Source: Aeromicrobium flavum (GTDB lineage Bacteria > Actinomycetota > Actinomycetes > Propionibacteriales > Nocardioidaceae). From it: a stretch of DNA of 64,000 bases. Both the position numbers and the translations under genes were made by a program. The notes under the pieces were generated by a model, which was not told the origin of the DNA, searched no databases, and saw only the letters and a program-made list of their open reading frames with translations. The stretch lies in assembly GCF_007992115.1 (NCBI RefSeq), contig NZ_BJZQ01000013.1:28033-92032 (forward strand), written 5' to 3'. How positions within the stretch are numbered: position 1 is the first letter of the stretch; each line of letters opens with the position of its first letter. Positions 44,988 through 53,297 of this stretch are shown one piece after another.

Positions 44988-45457
44988 CACAGACTTCCTT
45001 CCGTTGTCGCCTCGATCGAGGCGTGACCACCCGAGGAACCGTACCCGCCGGCACCGCGCACGGACGCGGACAGGACGTCGACCTCGGTGAACCGCACCTG
45101 CTCGACCCGCTGGACCACCAACTGGGCGATGCGGTCGCCGCGCGCGATGTGGACCGCCTCGCGCAGGTCGTGGTTGACCAGCAGCACCTTGATCTCGCCA
45201 CGGTATCCCGCATCGATCGTCCCCGGCGTGTTCACCACCGAGAGGCCGTGCCGCAGGGCCAGGCCCGACCGCGGGTGGATGAAGCCGGCGAACCCCTCCG
45301 GCAGCGCGATCGCCACGCCGGTCGGGACCAGCGTCCGCTCCCCCGGCTCGAGGGTGACGTCGACGGTGGACACGAGATCGGTTCCCGCGTCGGCGGGGTG
45401 GGCGTAGGTCGGGATCGGAACGTCGGCGTCGAGCCGGTGGATCTGCACCTCGGTCAC
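44987..45457 (-). CDS. dut: Deoxyuridine 5-prime-triphosphate nucleotidohydrolase
   Basis: Converts dUTP to dUMP, supplying thymidylate and keeping uracil out of DNA. The 156-residue protein has the family motifs ADAGTDL (I), [12 protein letters not shown] (III) and [16 protein letters not shown] (near residues 75-90) with the catalytic aspartate, and a C-terminal GGYGSSG motif V. I choose GTG 45457 because TATCGT ends seven bases before it; a GTG 24 bases earlier has a purine run with no spacing. Sits in the conserved DUF3710-dut-DUF3093 block. Confidence 0.94.
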   Translation of the reverse strand: MTEVQIHRLDADVPIPTYAHPADAGTDLVSTVDVTLEPGERTLVPTGVAIALPEGFAGFIHPRSGLALRHGLSVVNTPGTIDAGYRGEIKVLLVNHDLREAVHIARGDRIAQLVVQRVEQVRFTEVDVLSASVRGAGGYGSSGGHASIEATTEGSL

Positions 45458-45503
45458 GGTGGCGACGATACTGGCGCGCACCCCCCTCAGGCACAGTGGA
45501 GTG

Positions 45504-46016
45504 GTGGAGAAGAACCCGGCTCGTCACTCCGAGCGCCTCGTCGCCCCCGTTCCCTGGTGGGGCATCGTCGTCCTCGCCGCCGTCATCGTGGGCTGGCTGC
45601 TGCTGGTCGCCACGAGCCCGGTCGTCGCCGGAGCGGCCGCCGTGGCCACACTCCTGGTCGGCGCTGCGGGGCTGTGGCACTGGGGCTCCCTGCGCGTCAC
45701 GGCCGAGCCGGGCCACTTCCGCGCCGGTGAGGCGTCGCTGGCCGACCCCGACCTCGGCACCGTCGTCGCCCTCGACCCCCAGGCCTGGCGTGCGGCGCTG
45801 GCCCGCGCAGGCACCGATCGGGCCTTCCTGCTGACCCGGCCGTGGATCGACCGGGGCGTGCGGGTCGAGGTCGCCGACCCGGCCGACCCGACGCCCTACT
45901 GGCTGGTCTCGGCACGACGTCCCGCAGCCATCGAGCGCGTCGTGGGCCACACTGGTCCTGCCCCCGACGAAAGGACCCCCGATGGCGAGGAAGCGCGCAG
46001 CGAAGAAGAAGGCTGA
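45504..46016 (+). CDS. DUF3093 membrane protein
   Basis: About 170 residues with two adjacent membrane helices ([19 protein letters not shown] and a following Ala/Val stretch) and a cytoplasmic or external domain beyond residue 65. Matches the Rv2698-type DUF3093 family next to dut in actinobacteria; function unknown. GTG 45504 is preceded by CACAGT at six bases; GTG 45501 is the alternative. Its 3-prime end overlaps the start of the DUF4235 gene by 35 bases. Confidence 0.82.
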   Translation: MEKNPARHSERLVAPVPWWGIVVLAAVIVGWLLLVATSPVVAGAAAVATLLVGAAGLWHWGSLRVTAEPGHFRAGEASLADPDLGTVVALDPQAWRAALARAGTDRAFLLTRPWIDRGVRVEVADPADPTPYWLVSARRPAAIERVVGHTGPAPDERTPDGEEARSEEEG

Positions 46017-46350
46017 CGCCGGAACGACGTCCACGGCCGAGGCCGTCGTGTCGAAGAGCCGTGGCCGAGGCGCCTGGCGTGCCCTCGACGCGGGCTCGGG
46101 CCTCCTGGCCGCGTCGCTCGCCCCGCGGGTCTCGAACCTCGCCTGGCGCGCCGCGACGGGTCGCAAGCCCCCGCGCAACACGCGCAACCCCGAGCTCAGC
46201 ACGAAGGAGGCCATCGCCTGGGCGGCGATCGGCGGGGCCACCGTCCAGGTCGTGCGCACCGTGGCGCGTCGCAGCGCCGCGAGCTACTGGGTCCGGTCGA
46301 CCGGCGGGCTGCCGCCGGGCATGAAGTCGCTGAAGGACTCCGGCCGCTAG
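45982..46350 (+). CDS. DUF4235 family protein
   Basis: A 122-residue protein with a lysine-rich N-terminus ([10 protein letters not shown]) and one to two weak hydrophobic segments (LLAASLAPRVSNLAWRAA and AIAWAAIGGATVQVV). DUF4235 proteins are small actinobacterial membrane-associated proteins of unknown role. The ATG has GAAAGGA upstream, inside the DUF3093 coding sequence. Ends before a strong hairpin. Confidence 0.78.
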   Translation: MARKRAAKKKADAGTTSTAEAVVSKSRGRGAWRALDAGSGLLAASLAPRVSNLAWRAATGRKPPRNTRNPELSTKEAIAWAAIGGATVQVVRTVARRSAASYWVRSTGGLPPGMKSLKDSGR

Positions 46351-46361
46351 GACCCGGCCGG

Positions 46362-46410
46362 AAAAAAAGCGGACGCCCGGCCCGCCGGTGTGCGGCGGGA
46401 TCCGGACGTC
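46362..46410 (-). terminator. Intrinsic terminator for DUF4193 (with T-run), also backs DUF4235
   Basis: The stem-loop at 46372-46410 has inner arms CCCGCCG/CGGCGGG around GTGTG, an extra CCGG/CCGG segment and GACG/CGTC outer pair with small bulges. On the minus strand it is followed by a run of seven thymines at 46362-46368. It is the only classical U-tract terminator I found here and lies between two convergent genes. Confidence 0.8.
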
Positions 46411-46426
46411 GTGTGGGGGACGGACC

Positions 46427-46726
46427 TCAGTCGGCGCAGTCCTGGCAGATCGGCTGCCCGTTCTTCTCGCTCGCCAGCTGGCTGCGGTGATGGACGAGGA
46501 AGCACGACATGCAGGTGAACTCGTCGGACTGCTTCGGGACGACCTTGACCGCCAGCTCCTCGTGCGACAGGTCGGCGCCGGGCAGCTCGAAGGACTCGGC
46601 CGCCTCGACCTCGTCCTCGTCGACCTTGCCCGAGTTCTTCTCGTGGCGACGCGCCTTCAGCTCTTCGATGCTGTCCTCGGACTGCTCTTCGTCGGTCTTG
46701 CGGGGCGCATCGTAATCGGTTGCCAT
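46427..46726 (-). CDS. DUF4193 zinc-ribbon-like protein
   Basis: A 99-residue actinobacterial protein of the DUF4193 family. The first half is acidic and unstructured (DEEQSEDSIEEL); the C-terminal half carries two CxxC pairs, TCMSC and CQDC, about 25 residues apart, a probable zinc site. It occupies the Rv2699c slot of the dut-suhB block. ATG 46726 has GGAGA six bases upstream; an upstream frame from 46813 is not needed. Confidence 0.87.
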   Translation of the reverse strand: MATDYDAPRKTDEEQSEDSIEELKARRHEKNSGKVDEDEVEAAESFELPGADLSHEELAVKVVPKQSDEFTCMSCFLVHHRSQLASEKNGQPICQDCAD

Positions 46727-46891
46727 CGAATCTCCATGCTCGTTCTCGTGGAACTCTGGTCTCGTTCTTGTGGAACGCGCAGATTCAACCACATGGTCCA
46801 AACCACGGCGCATCCGGAAGACCCCAACCAGCCGGTGGCGCTGATATTCCCACTCCCCGGGGTCATCCGCGAGTCGAGCCGAGGGGCCGGC

Positions 46892-47680
46892 TCAGAATCC
46901 GCAGCGCTCGACCAGCGCCAGGAACGCGGCGACGCTCCCGGCCGGCGCCGCCACGACCAGGCGCTCCGTCGGCACCCCGTCCGGCCCGGTGACGACCACG
47001 CCCGCCTCGCGGGCGATCAGCCCACCGGCCGCGTGGTCCCACGGCTTCAGGCCCTGCTCGACGTAGGCGTCCAGCCGGCCCTCCGCCAGGTCCGTCAGGT
47101 CGAGCGCGGCCGCGCCGATCCGCCGGATGTCGCGCACGTGCGGCAGCATCCGGCCCACGGCGGCGGCCTGGTGCTCACGCACCGCCGGCACGTAGTTGAA
47201 TCCGGTGGCGATCAGCATCTGCTCGAGGGGGGCCACGGGCGGACCGCTCAGCCGGCGGCGCTCGGCGCCGTCGACCCGCCACGCCCCTCCCCCGGCGGTG
47301 GCCTCGTACGCCTCGCCCGTGGCGATGTTCACGACGACGCCGACCTCGTCGACGCCGTTGCGACGGGCCGCGATCGAGACGGCGTACCGCGGGATGCCGT
47401 AGACGAAGTTCACCGTGCCGTCGATGGGGTCGACGACCCACTCGACCCCGGAGGTGCCGGCGACGTCCTGGCCCTCCTCGCCGACGAAGGCGTCGTCGGG
47501 TCGGGCCGAGAGGATCCGGTCCCGGATCAGCTCCTCGCACGAGCGGTCGATCAGCGTGACGAGGTCCGTCGGGCTGGACTTGGTGCCCGCGACGCCGACG
47601 CGGCCCTCCGGGCGCAGCGACCTGACGTGCTCCACCGCCTCGGCGGCGACGCGACGGGCGAGCTCCAGCAGCTCCGTCAC
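46892..47680 (-). CDS. suhB: Inositol monophosphatase family protein
   Basis: Mg-dependent phosphatase of 262 residues; relatives hydrolyse inositol-1-phosphate, needed for phosphatidylinositol and mycothiol in actinobacteria. The metal motif [12 protein letters not shown], with the preceding GEEG (VGEEGQDV), and the later WDHAAGG are complete. GTG 47680 overlaps the ferrochelatase stop by four bases. I could not see SuhB-specific residues, so a 3-prime-phosphoadenosine phosphatase or fructose bisphosphatase cannot be ruled out. Cei, between DUF4193 and suhB in mycobacteria, is absent; only a 165-base gap remains. Confidence 0.9.
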   Translation of the reverse strand: MTELLELARRVAAEAVEHVRSLRPEGRVGVAGTKSSPTDLVTLIDRSCEELIRDRILSARPDDAFVGEEGQDVAGTSGVEWVVDPIDGTVNFVYGIPRYAVSIAARRNGVDEVGVVVNIATGEAYEATAGGGAWRVDGAERRRLSGPPVAPLEQMLIATGFNYVPAVREHQAAAVGRMLPHVRDIRRIGAAALDLTDLAEGRLDAYVEQGLKPWDHAAGGLIAREAGVVVTGPDGVPTERLVVAAPAGSVAAFLALVERCGF

Positions 47681-48717
47681 GCGAGGACGGGGCGCTGCGA
47701 GCGGGGGTTCACGCAGCAGTCGATCGCGCAGGTGTCGGCCTTGGGACCGAACTCGCCCACCACCGGCCGCTCGGGCGACTCGCCGCGCTCGGCGGCCGCC
47801 CGCTCGAGCAGCAGCTCGCGCACCATCGCCGCGTAGCGCGGGTCGGCGTTGGGGCTGGCGGCCCGGGCGAACCGCAGGCCCAGCTTCTCGGCCGTGGCCT
47901 TGGCCTCGGTGTCGAGGTCGTAGACGACCTCCATGTGGTCGGCGACGAAGCCGATCGGCACCAGCACGACGCCGGTCACACCCCGCTCGGCGAGGTCCTC
48001 GAGGTGGTCGTTGATGTCGGGCTCGAGCCACGGCTGGCTCGGCGGGCCCGAGCGCGAGCAGTACGCCAGCGACCATGCGTCCAGGCCCAGGCTCTCGGAC
48101 ACCAGGCGCGCGACCGAGAGGTGCTGGCGCTCGTAGAGGCCGCAGCCGGGTCCGCCGCTGGCCTCGTTCATCTGCTCGGGGACCGAGTGGGTGACGAACA
48201 CGACGTGCGCGTCCGGGCCGACCTCGGCCAGCGCGGTGCGCGTGAACTCGGTGAAGAGCTCGACGAACACGGGGTGGTTGAAGTGGTGCCGCAGCCGGTC
48301 GACCCGGATCGGCAGGTCGTGCGACACCTCGAAGAGGTTCTCGCGGTACTGGCGGCAGCTGGAGTACGACGAGTACGCGCTGGTCATGAAGCAGGCGACG
48401 CGCTCGACGCCGTCGGCGACCATCTGCTCGAAGGCGTCGGCCAGGTAGGGGTCCCAGTTCCGGTTGCCCCAGTAGACCGGCAGGTCGAGGCCCTGCTCGG
48501 CGAAGTCGGCTCGCAGGGCGGCGAGCAGCTCGCGGTTGATGCCGTTGATCGGCGACTTGCCGCCGAACCCGAAGTAGTGCTCGCCGACCTCGACGAGGCG
48601 CTCCTTGGGGATCCCCCGGCCGCGGGTCACGTTCTCGAGGAACGGCACCACGTCCTCGGGCTTCTCGGGGCCTCCGAAGGAGACCAGCAGGAGAGCGTCA
48701 TAGGGCCGTGCGTCCAT
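47677..48717 (-). CDS. hemH: Coproporphyrin ferrochelatase
   Basis: Inserts Fe(II) into coproporphyrin III (actinobacterial route) or protoporphyrin. From ATG 48717 the protein is 346 residues. It starts [24 protein letters not shown], has [11 protein letters not shown] with the catalytic histidine, and [16 protein letters not shown] with the second active-site acidic region. A cysteine in [10 protein letters not shown] and a C-terminal TCAIDCC could ligate the [2Fe-2S] cluster known from mycobacterial ferrochelatase. A GAGACT box lies six bases before the ATG. Confidence 0.94.
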   Translation of the reverse strand: MDARPYDALLLVSFGGPEKPEDVVPFLENVTRGRGIPKERLVEVGEHYFGFGGKSPINGINRELLAALRADFAEQGLDLPVYWGNRNWDPYLADAFEQMVADGVERVACFMTSAYSSYSSCRQYRENLFEVSHDLPIRVDRLRHHFNHPVFVELFTEFTRTALAEVGPDAHVVFVTHSVPEQMNEASGGPGCGLYERQHLSVARLVSESLGLDAWSLAYCSRSGPPSQPWLEPDINDHLEDLAERGVTGVVLVPIGFVADHMEVVYDLDTEAKATAEKLGLRFARAASPNADPRYAAMVRELLLERAAAERGESPERPVVGEFGPKADTCAIDCCVNPRSQRPVLA

Positions 48718-48773
48718 GCCGTCAGTCTCCCATGCCCGTGGTTGCGGCACCCGGGTCCTAGATTGGTCCCGCC

Positions 48774-49961
48774 ATGCTGTCCGCCTACCGCACGATCCTC
48801 GCGACGCCCGGCGCCCCGGCCTTCACAGCCGCCGGCGCCCTGGGGCGGCTTCCGTTGTCGATGACGGGGCTTGGGATCGTGATGCTGATCTCCTCGCGCA
48901 CGGGCGAGTACGGCCCGGCCGGGCTCGTCATGGCGGTCTACGTCATCACCTCGGCGGTGTTCGCGCCGGTGCAGGGGCGGTGGGCCGACCGGCTCGGCCA
49001 GGCGCCGGTGCTGGTCGCCGCCGGCGGACTTTTCGCCGCCGGCGTCACGCTGGTGCTGCTGACGGTCGACCACACCCTGTGGGGCGCGTCCGTCGGCGCG
49101 GTGATCGCCGGCGTCGGGGCGCCGCAGGCGGGCAACCTCGTCCGGGCGCGCTGGACGCACGTGCTGCCCGACCGGAGCCGCCTGCAGACCGCCTTCGCGC
49201 TCGAGGCCGTGCTTGACGAGGCCGTCTTCATCGTGGGTCCGGTCGTCGTCACCGTCCTGACGCTCAGCGTCCTCGACTGGTCCGGCCTCGCCGTCGCGGG
49301 CGCCGCCGCCATCGTCGGCGCGTGGGGCCTCGCCCTGCAGCGCGGCACCCAGCCGCCGCACCGGTCGGACACCCAGGTGCCGCGCGAGCCCCTGCCCTGG
49401 TTGCTGCTCGGCCCGCTCGTCGTCGCCGCCTTCGGGCTGGGCGTGCTGTTCGGGGCGACCGAGGTCCTCGTGGTCGCGTTCACCGACGAGCAGGGCCGGC
49501 CCGGCGCCGCGGGGGTCGTCCTGGCGATCTGGTCGGCGGGCAGCCTCGCTGCGGGACTCGCGATCGGCGCCCTCGCCCCGCCGGCCGACCCCGTCGCCCG
49601 GTTGCGCCTCAGCACCGTGGCCCTGGTTGTCTTCCTGGCGCCGCTGCCGTTCGCACCGAACATCGCGCTCCTGGCCGTGGGCTTCCTGCTCGCGGGCTTC
49701 GCCCTGTCGCCGACCCTCATCACCGCGGTCCACCTGGTGGAGCTCAGCGTGCCGAACTCGCGGCTGACCGAGGCGCTGACGTGGACCACGACCGGCATGT
49801 CCACCGGAACCGCGATCGGGGCTGCGGTGGCAGGGCTCATGGTCGACCGCTGGTCGGCGTCGGTCGGGTTCGCCCTGCCGGTCGTGGCGTCGCTGCTGAC
49901 GGCGGCCGTGGCCCTCCTGTACCGCGCCCCCGCGGCGGTTCCCGGTACGCTCGCCGACTGA
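48774..49961 (+). CDS. MFS transporter
   Basis: A 395-residue carrier with about 12 helices. The loop after helix 2 has [12 protein letters not shown], a version of the MFS GxxxDrxGrr motif. Helix 11 region ends with [15 protein letters not shown]. The ATG is nine bases after TAGATT and lacks a ribosome site. Divergent from hemH with a 56-base gap, but I found no sign of a haem-related substrate. Confidence 0.82.
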   Translation: MLSAYRTILATPGAPAFTAAGALGRLPLSMTGLGIVMLISSRTGEYGPAGLVMAVYVITSAVFAPVQGRWADRLGQAPVLVAAGGLFAAGVTLVLLTVDHTLWGASVGAVIAGVGAPQAGNLVRARWTHVLPDRSRLQTAFALEAVLDEAVFIVGPVVVTVLTLSVLDWSGLAVAGAAAIVGAWGLALQRGTQPPHRSDTQVPREPLPWLLLGPLVVAAFGLGVLFGATEVLVVAFTDEQGRPGAAGVVLAIWSAGSLAAGLAIGALAPPADPVARLRLSTVALVVFLAPLPFAPNIALLAVGFLLAGFALSPTLITAVHLVELSVPNSRLTEALTWTTTGMSTGTAIGAAVAGLMVDRWSASVGFALPVVASLLTAAVALLYRAPAAVPGTLAD

Positions 49962-50081
49962 GGCGGCAGCAGGCGACACGTCGGTCGAAAACCCATCCGG
50001 CCACGGCGAGTCTCCCTCGAAACGATCGAGCCGTCATTAGCATCGAAGTCGGTGGCAGAAGTGACACGGGGAGGCTCGAAC

Positions 50082-50960
50082 ATGCGCGAACTCGCGACCG
50101 TGGGACTCAGCGACGACGGGCGATTCCTGGTCGCCCGGGACGCAACCACCGGAGAACGTTTCCGGCTCAGCATCGATCGCCGGCTCACCTCACTGGTCGA
50201 TCGCACCCCCGTGGGTTCGAGTCGTTCCGGACAGATGGAGATTCCGATGGAGAGTTCGCTCACCCCCCGAGACATCCAGACCCGCATCCGCCGGGGCGAA
50301 TCGGTCGAGGAGGTCGCCGAGCAGGCCGGCATCACGGTCGAGCGCGTCCACGGCTTCGCCGTGCCGGTGATCGCCGAGCGCGAGTGGATGGCCCAGACGG
50401 CCCGCTCCACCACGGTGCGCCGCAAGCACGTCGGCGGTCCGGCCGTCGCCCTGTCCGAGCTGGCCGATGCCGCGCTCATGCAGCGCGGTGTCACGCCCGA
50501 GGACGCCCACTGGGACGCCTGGCGCCGCGAGGACGGCCGCTGGACCGTGCGCGTCGACCTCGAGGAGGGCGCCGCCTCGTTCCTCTACGATCCCAAGAGC
50601 CGGTACGTCGTCGCCGACGACGACGCCGCCCGCGGCCTGGTCGGCGACCTCGCCACCGAGGAGCAGCACGACATGGCCCTGGCCGACCTCGTCACGGACG
50701 CCCCCGAGGCGTACGGCGGCACGGTCGCCGACGAGGTCGACCACGCTCCCCTGGTCCGCTCGATCAAGGAGGCCCGCGATCGCCGGGCCCTGGAGCAGGC
50801 CGTCTTCGAGGAGCCCGTCGAGGAGGTCGTCGAGGACGTCGAGGACCAGGCCCTCGAGGAGCGCATCGCCGTGCCCGACACTCCCAAGCCGCGCAAGAAG
50901 AACTCGCGCCGCTCCGTCCCCAGCTGGGACGAGATCATGTTCGGCGGCGCCCCGGAGTAA
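50082..50960 (+). CDS. sepH: Cell division protein SepH (DUF3071)
   Basis: SepH binds FtsZ and promotes filament assembly in actinobacteria. The 292-residue protein starts at ATG 50082, with GGGGAGG eight bases before it. The N-terminal DUF3071 domain includes LTPRDIQTRIRRGESVEEVAEQAGITVERV, a helix-turn-helix-like region near residues 61-90. The C-terminus has the conserved VPSWDEIMFGG motif (residues 279-289) ahead of a basic KKNSRRS stretch. The middle is acidic and repetitive. Confidence 0.93.
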   Translation: MRELATVGLSDDGRFLVARDATTGERFRLSIDRRLTSLVDRTPVGSSRSGQMEIPMESSLTPRDIQTRIRRGESVEEVAEQAGITVERVHGFAVPVIAEREWMAQTARSTTVRRKHVGGPAVALSELADAALMQRGVTPEDAHWDAWRREDGRWTVRVDLEEGAASFLYDPKSRYVVADDDAARGLVGDLATEEQHDMALADLVTDAPEAYGGTVADEVDHAPLVRSIKEARDRRALEQAVFEEPVEEVVEDVEDQALEERIAVPDTPKPRKKNSRRSVPSWDEIMFGGAPE

Positions 50961-50966
50961 CGCCCC

Positions 50967-51620
50967 TCAGTCGAAGGGCAAGACGTCGGGCGAGAGCGCC
51001 CCGGCCTTGGCGCGCGCGGCGGTCATCCGCTTGCGGTGATGGCGCCGGCAGAGCACCTCGTAGCCGATCTGCGGCGCGGGCCGGTCGGGGTCGTCGACGT
51101 CACCGACGACGATGACCTCGCCCTCGGTGACCATCTCGCCGTCGGTCGTGCGGGCGTTGTGGGTGGCGCGGGCACCGCACCAGCACAGCGCCTCCACCTG
51201 CAGCGTCAGGACCCGGTCGGCGAGCTCCACGAGGCGCAAGGACCCCGGGAACAGCCGCGTGCGGAAGTCCGTGAGGATCCCGAAGCAGTAGACGTCGATC
51301 GACAGCTCGTCGGCGACCTTCGCCAGCTGGTCGACCTGCGCGCTCGTGTAGAACTGCGCCTCGTCGCACACCAGGTAGTCGACGCGGCCGCCCGTGGTCA
51401 GCTCCCCCACGACGTCGCGCCAGAAGTCCAGGCGCTCGGAGACCTCGATGGCCGGAGTGGCCAGTCCGAGCCGGCTCGACAGGACGGCCTCTCCGGCACG
51501 GTCGTGCGACGAGTAGATCCGCCCGACCCGGCCGCGGGCCCGGTGGTTGTGGTCGAGTTGCAGGGCCAGGGTGCTCTTGCCCGAGTCCATCGTCCCGGAG
51601 TAGAAGACCAGTTCCGCCAC
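50967..51620 (-). CDS. tdk: Thymidine kinase
   Basis: Type II thymidine kinase that salvages thymidine with ATP. The 217-residue protein has Walker A GTMDSGKST at 9-17, CDEAQF at 85-90 with the catalytic glutamate, and a lasso domain whose zinc ligands include CWCGARAT and CRRHH. GTG 51620 has AGGAGG four bases upstream. It ends seven bases from the convergent sepH. Confidence 0.95.
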   Translation of the reverse strand: MAELVFYSGTMDSGKSTLALQLDHNHRARGRVGRIYSSHDRAGEAVLSSRLGLATPAIEVSERLDFWRDVVGELTTGGRVDYLVCDEAQFYTSAQVDQLAKVADELSIDVYCFGILTDFRTRLFPGSLRLVELADRVLTLQVEALCWCGARATHNARTTDGEMVTEGEVIVVGDVDDPDRPAPQIGYEVLCRRHHRKRMTAARAKAGALSPDVLPFD

Positions 51621-51633
51621 GTGTCCTCCTGCC

Positions 51634-52725
51634 TCAGCCCGCCACGAGCACCGGGATGCGACGCTCCCGGCCTGTGATCGATCCGTGGAAACCGCGCAGC
51701 AGCAGCTCGATCGAGAACGCGTCCGAGGCGAAGACCGCGAAGTCGTCGAGCGCCGCGACCACGACGTCGCCGAAGCGGCCCCGCACGGAGGGGTCGATCG
51801 GACCGAACCACTCCTCGGCGTCGTCGCGCAGGCGCACCTCGGCGCGGTCGCCGAGGGCGTCGCGCCAGCGGGCCGCCACGGTCTCCTCCGCCCCGGAGCG
51901 CGTGTGGACGTGGCGGAAGCGGGCCTCGCCGGCCACCAGCACGACGTCGTCGCGCAGATCGGGATGATCGACGAGGTCGAACCGATCGTCCATGGGCACG
52001 TCGACCATGCCGTGGTCGGCGGTCAACAGCAGCACGACGTCGGACGGCAGCGCCGCCCGCAGGTCGGCGACGTCGCGGTCGACCTCGGCCAGCGCCTTGC
52101 GCCATTCCTCGGAGTCGACGCCGTGGCCGTGGCCGGTGTGGTCGACGGCCGACTCGTAGGCGTAGACCAACGCATGATCGGCGCGCTCGACGGCCTCGAC
52201 GACGGCGGCGAGCCGGTCCCACGGGCGCCGGACGCCCACGAACGGCACCCCGCGCTGGCTGACCCGGGTGAGGCCGCTGGTCTCGAAGCGGTCGTCGTTC
52301 ACGACGGTGACGGCCAGGCGCTCGTTCGCCAGCTGCTGGAGCACGGTGGGGTGCGGCTGCCACTCGAGCGGGTCGATCCGGTCGTCCCACTGCAGCGTGT
52401 TGAGGAAGCGCGAGGTGCCCGGGATGCGGCAGGTGTAGCCCGCCATGCCGTGCCGACCGGGACGCAGGCCCGTGCCGAGCGACGTCAGGCTGACCGACGT
52501 CGTGGACGGGATGCCCGCCAGCACGCCGTCGATGTTGACCAGCGAGGACAGGAACGGGGCGATGTCGGCGTGCTCACGGAGCAGGTCCAGGCCGAGCCCG
52601 TCGATCACCATGACCACGTAGCGCTTGGCCTCGGGCAGGCCGAGGACGTCGGTGAAGCCGGTGGCGCCGAGGGCACCGCCGACCGACGTCATGATCTCGT
52701 GGATCCCGGCACGGGGTGCGGTCAT
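51634..52725 (-). CDS. Alkaline phosphatase superfamily nucleotide pyrophosphatase/phosphodiesterase-like protein
   Basis: A 363-residue enzyme of the alkaline phosphatase fold. Metal ligands are visible in MVIDGLGLDLL (first aspartate), IPSTTSVSLTSLGTGL with the threonine/serine nucleophile and ADHGMVDVP with the aspartate and histidine of the second zinc site; DHTGHGHG supplies further ligands. ATG 52725 overlaps the DUF5998 stop by four bases, and the thymidine kinase follows 14 bases later. The natural substrate is not evident. Confidence 0.87.
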   Translation of the reverse strand: MTAPRAGIHEIMTSVGGALGATGFTDVLGLPEAKRYVVMVIDGLGLDLLREHADIAPFLSSLVNIDGVLAGIPSTTSVSLTSLGTGLRPGRHGMAGYTCRIPGTSRFLNTLQWDDRIDPLEWQPHPTVLQQLANERLAVTVVNDDRFETSGLTRVSQRGVPFVGVRRPWDRLAAVVEAVERADHALVYAYESAVDHTGHGHGVDSEEWRKALAEVDRDVADLRAALPSDVVLLLTADHGMVDVPMDDRFDLVDHPDLRDDVVLVAGEARFRHVHTRSGAEETVAARWRDALGDRAEVRLRDDAEEWFGPIDPSVRGRFGDVVVAALDDFAVFASDAFSIELLLRGFHGSITGRERRIPVLVAG

Positions 52726-53297
52726 CGGGCGGCGGGGACGGTGGTCGCGGCGCTCAGGGTGCGGGCGAACTCCAGCAGGCCCTCGACGGCGGCGCCGCCC
52801 TCGGCCGCGGCGCTGAGCCGCAGGGAGAAGTCGTCGCCGGAGATCGTGCCGCCGTAGCCGTGGTCGGCCTCGCACTCGGGGTCGTCGCACCGGGCCGGCT
52901 CGAGCTCGACGCGCGACACCGCGCCCCACGAGACCGTCAGGAGCGCCTCCTCGAGCTGCTGGGTCTGCGTCGACACCATCCGCGTCACCACGACGCCCGA
53001 GACCTGGCTCACCGGCACGGCCTCGACGGACGTCGACGTGTACGGCTTGGGCAGCAGCGTGTCGCCGGGGTGCTCGTCGGTGTGCGTGAGCAGCAGCCGC
53101 GACGGCGTCAGGACCAGCACCGACATGTGCCGGCGGATCTCCTCGCGGTCGAAGGTGGGCTCGTGGTGGACGACGAACGACTCGACGGGCTCACCGGCGA
53201 GGGCGCCCTCGAGGGCACCGGAGATGATCTCCGGGTAGTACCCGCTGCGCGAGATCGACGCGTAGAGGTCCTTCGTCCGGTCCTTGGTTCGGGTCAC
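52722..53297 (-). CDS. DUF5998 family protein
   Basis: A 191-residue soluble protein of the DUF5998 group, confined to actinobacteria as far as I know. It shows a helical N-terminus, a beta-rich centre (LVLTPSRLLLTHTDE then SQVSGVVVTRMVST), and a cysteine pair in RCDDPECEADHG that might bind metal. GTG 53297 overlaps the upstream GNAT/ligase stop by four bases, so the two are probably co-translated. Function unknown. Confidence 0.82.
   Translation of the reverse strand: MTRTKDRTKDLYASISRSGYYPEIISGALEGALAGEPVESFVVHHEPTFDREEIRRHMSVLVLTPSRLLLTHTDEHPGDTLLPKPYTSTSVEAVPVSQVSGVVVTRMVSTQTQQLEEALLTVSWGAVSRVELEPARCDDPECEADHGYGGTISGDDFSLRLSAAAEGGAAVEGLLEFARTLSAATTVPAAR

Noticed and set aside
46727..46891. 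Possible Cei or other small gene between DUF4193 and suhB
   Set aside because: The 165-base gap has no open frame with a ribosome site or recognisable motif; the mycobacterial cei gene appears to be missing here.
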